A stretch of 53,775 bases of DNA. It comes from an uncultured Alphaproteobacteria bacterium. GTDB lineage: Bacteria > Pseudomonadota > Alphaproteobacteria > HIMB59 > GCA-002718135. The stretch spans positions 1 through 53,775 of the forward strand of contig CACNHT010000008.1 of the NCBI GenBank assembly GCA_902620285.1, in the 5' to 3' direction. The first letter of the stretch is position 1. Each line of letters begins with the position of its first letter. A model generated the notes under the pieces. That model was not told the DNA's origin. It worked only from the letters and a program-made list of their open reading frames with translations, and did no database searches. The position numbers and the translations under genes were made by a program. Below are positions 52,983-53,775 of this stretch, piece by piece.

Positions 52983-53692
52983 TGAAACAAGAAGGACACA
53001 TTGTAAAATCATATGATGAAGAAATTAGAGACATTAAAAATAATATTGTTGATATGGGCAGTTTAGTTGAAAATCAACTAAAAGACTCACTTCAATGTTT
53101 AAAGGATAAAGATACAGAATTTGCCGAAAAAATTATAGAAAACGATAATGTAATTGATAAAGCATATAATACTCTTGATCAAAGCTTAGTTGAAATACTT
53201 GGCAAAAGACAACCGATGGCTGCAGACTTACGAACAATTTTTTCAGCAATTAAAATCAATAAAGATCTAGAAAGAATAGGAGATCATGCAACAAATATTG
53301 CCAAAAGAGTAGCAGTAGCAGAAATAGTTTTGCCAGAAAAACCTTCGAGAGATATTATTAATATGGGTGCACAAGTAAATATAATGATTAGTGAAGTAAT
53401 AAAAGCTTTTTTAGAATTTTCAGATCAAGCCGCAAAAAAAGTTTGGTTAATGGATAGACAAATTGATGAAGAATATCTTGGAATATTAAGACAACTATTA
53501 ACCTACATGATGGAAGAACCAAAAAGAATCACAGCATGTACAAGTCTTTTATATATGGTTAAAGACCTAGAGCGAATTGGTGATTATGTACAAAATATAG
53601 CTGAAGATATTTATTATGCAGTTTCTGGTGAGCCCCTATTTGATAGTAATCCAGACCCAACCTGGGAAGCAATTCTTCCAAAGAAAAAATAA
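52982..53692 (+). CDS. phoU: Phosphate signalling regulator PhoU
   Basis: A 236-residue helical protein with two PhoU repeats. Metal-binding E/DxxxD-type motifs appear in KINKDLERIGDHATNIAKR near residues 90-110 and MVKDLERIGDYVQNIAEDI near 193-213. It links the state of the Pst transporter to PhoR and prevents activation when phosphate is sufficient. A good Pho-box-like site follows in the spacer before phoB. Confidence 0.96.
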   Translation: MKQEGHIVKSYDEEIRDIKNNIVDMGSLVENQLKDSLQCLKDKDTEFAEKIIENDNVIDKAYNTLDQSLVEILGKRQPMAADLRTIFSAIKINKDLERIGDHATNIAKRVAVAEIVLPEKPSRDIINMGAQVNIMISEVIKAFLEFSDQAAKKVWLMDRQIDEEYLGILRQLLTYMMEEPKRITACTSLLYMVKDLERIGDYVQNIAEDIYYAVSGEPLFDSNPDPTWEAILPKKK

Positions 53693-53693
53693 A

Positions 53694-53711
53694 TTGTAAT
53701 AGAATTGTAAC
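53694..53711 (+). promoter_or_regulatory. Pho-box-like site before phoB
   Basis: TTGTAAT-AGAA-TTGTAAC: two near-identical 7-mers at 11-base spacing, the best match in the window. It lies 22 bases before the phoB ATG and would allow PhoB to raise its own expression. Confidence 0.6.
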
Positions 53712-53733
53712 AAAAATTTAATAGTAAAGATCC

Positions 53734-53775
53734 ATGAAACTAAAAATGCTTATCGTCGAAGATGAAGAAGCATTA
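53734..53775 (+). CDS. phoB: Response regulator PhoB (first 14 codons)
   Basis: Only the start is visible: MKLKMLIVEDEEAL, the typical first strand and acidic pocket (Glu-Asp-Glu) of a response-regulator receiver domain. Position after phoU and the pairing with phoR identify it as PhoB. The frame runs off the right edge of the window. Confidence 0.85.
   Translation, partial: MKLKMLIVEDEEAL

Noticed and set aside
1..53775. Search for tRNA, rRNA, CRISPR arrays, insertion sequences and prophage genes
   Set aside because: No cloverleaf-like spacer, repeat-spacer array, transposase, integrase or terminal inverted repeats were recognised; all larger spacers are under 200 bases.

Overview
The window is chromosomal DNA from a low-GC (about 30% by eye), gene-dense bacterium. 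Most genes overlap by a few bases or sit less than 60 bases apart, and the largest spacer is under 200 bases. Alphaproteobacterial markers are the TIGR02300-type acidic protein, the small NDUFS6-like zinc-finger protein, a phoR-pstSCAB-phoU-phoB locus, a plcP-agt lipid-remodelling pair, and a small heat-shock gene with a sigma-32 promoter and a ROSE-like leader. Together with the AT bias and compact layout this suggests a streamlined marine lineage (Pelagibacterales, HIMB59/AEGEAN-169 or similar). The assignment is inference. I see no rRNA, tRNA, CRISPR array, insertion sequence or prophage.

Left part (1-23.8 kb) is housekeeping and nutrient scavenging. It holds a folate operon (glutamine amidotransferase fragment, pabC, folP, folB, folK), a divergent TrpF-like protein, a DUF1800/DUF1501 Tat-export pair, and a nucleoside salvage run (cdd, purine nucleoside phosphorylase, deoA). 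Next come an O-methyltransferase, the heat-regulated hsp20, a ferric-iron ABC transporter whose ATPase is convergent, and an M48 lipoprotein protease. Adenosine deaminase and an adenosine-kinase-like PfkB protein face each other. Then follow exporters, an orphan YejA-like binding protein, cytochrome c plus MsrPQ, an MFS transporter and two small zinc proteins.

Right part (23.8-53.8 kb) is a 30-kb phosphorus island. A sugar-type (CUT1/Ugp-like) ABC importer is encoded divergently from phosphonoacetate hydrolase (phnA), phosphonoacetaldehyde dehydrogenase (phnY) and the binding protein. Behind them lie a core-MetE protein, an iron alcohol dehydrogenase, a methyltransferase-like protein, a GpdQ-like phosphodiesterase, a cupin, AEP transaminase (phnW) and the di-iron oxygenase phnZ. 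Then come a DSP phosphatase, PiT/DUF47 phosphate uptake, a small membrane protein with arsC, polyphosphate enzymes (ppk, sixA, ppx), an AqpS-like channel with agt and plcP, a SET-domain gene, phoR, pstSCAB, phoU and the start of phoB.

How it fits together: the island reads as a phosphate-starvation programme. It would sense phosphate (PhoR/PhoU/PhoB), import it (Pst, PiT), release it from C-P compounds, replace phospholipids with glycolipids, store polyphosphate, and detoxify the arsenate that enters with phosphate. Repeated 7-4-7 sites resembling Pho boxes lie in front of several of these genes. The most novel candidate is a sugar-type importer plus phosphodiesterase feeding 2-aminoethyl- and possibly 2-hydroxyethyl-phosphonate into one phosphonoacetaldehyde-phosphonoacetate-acetate route.
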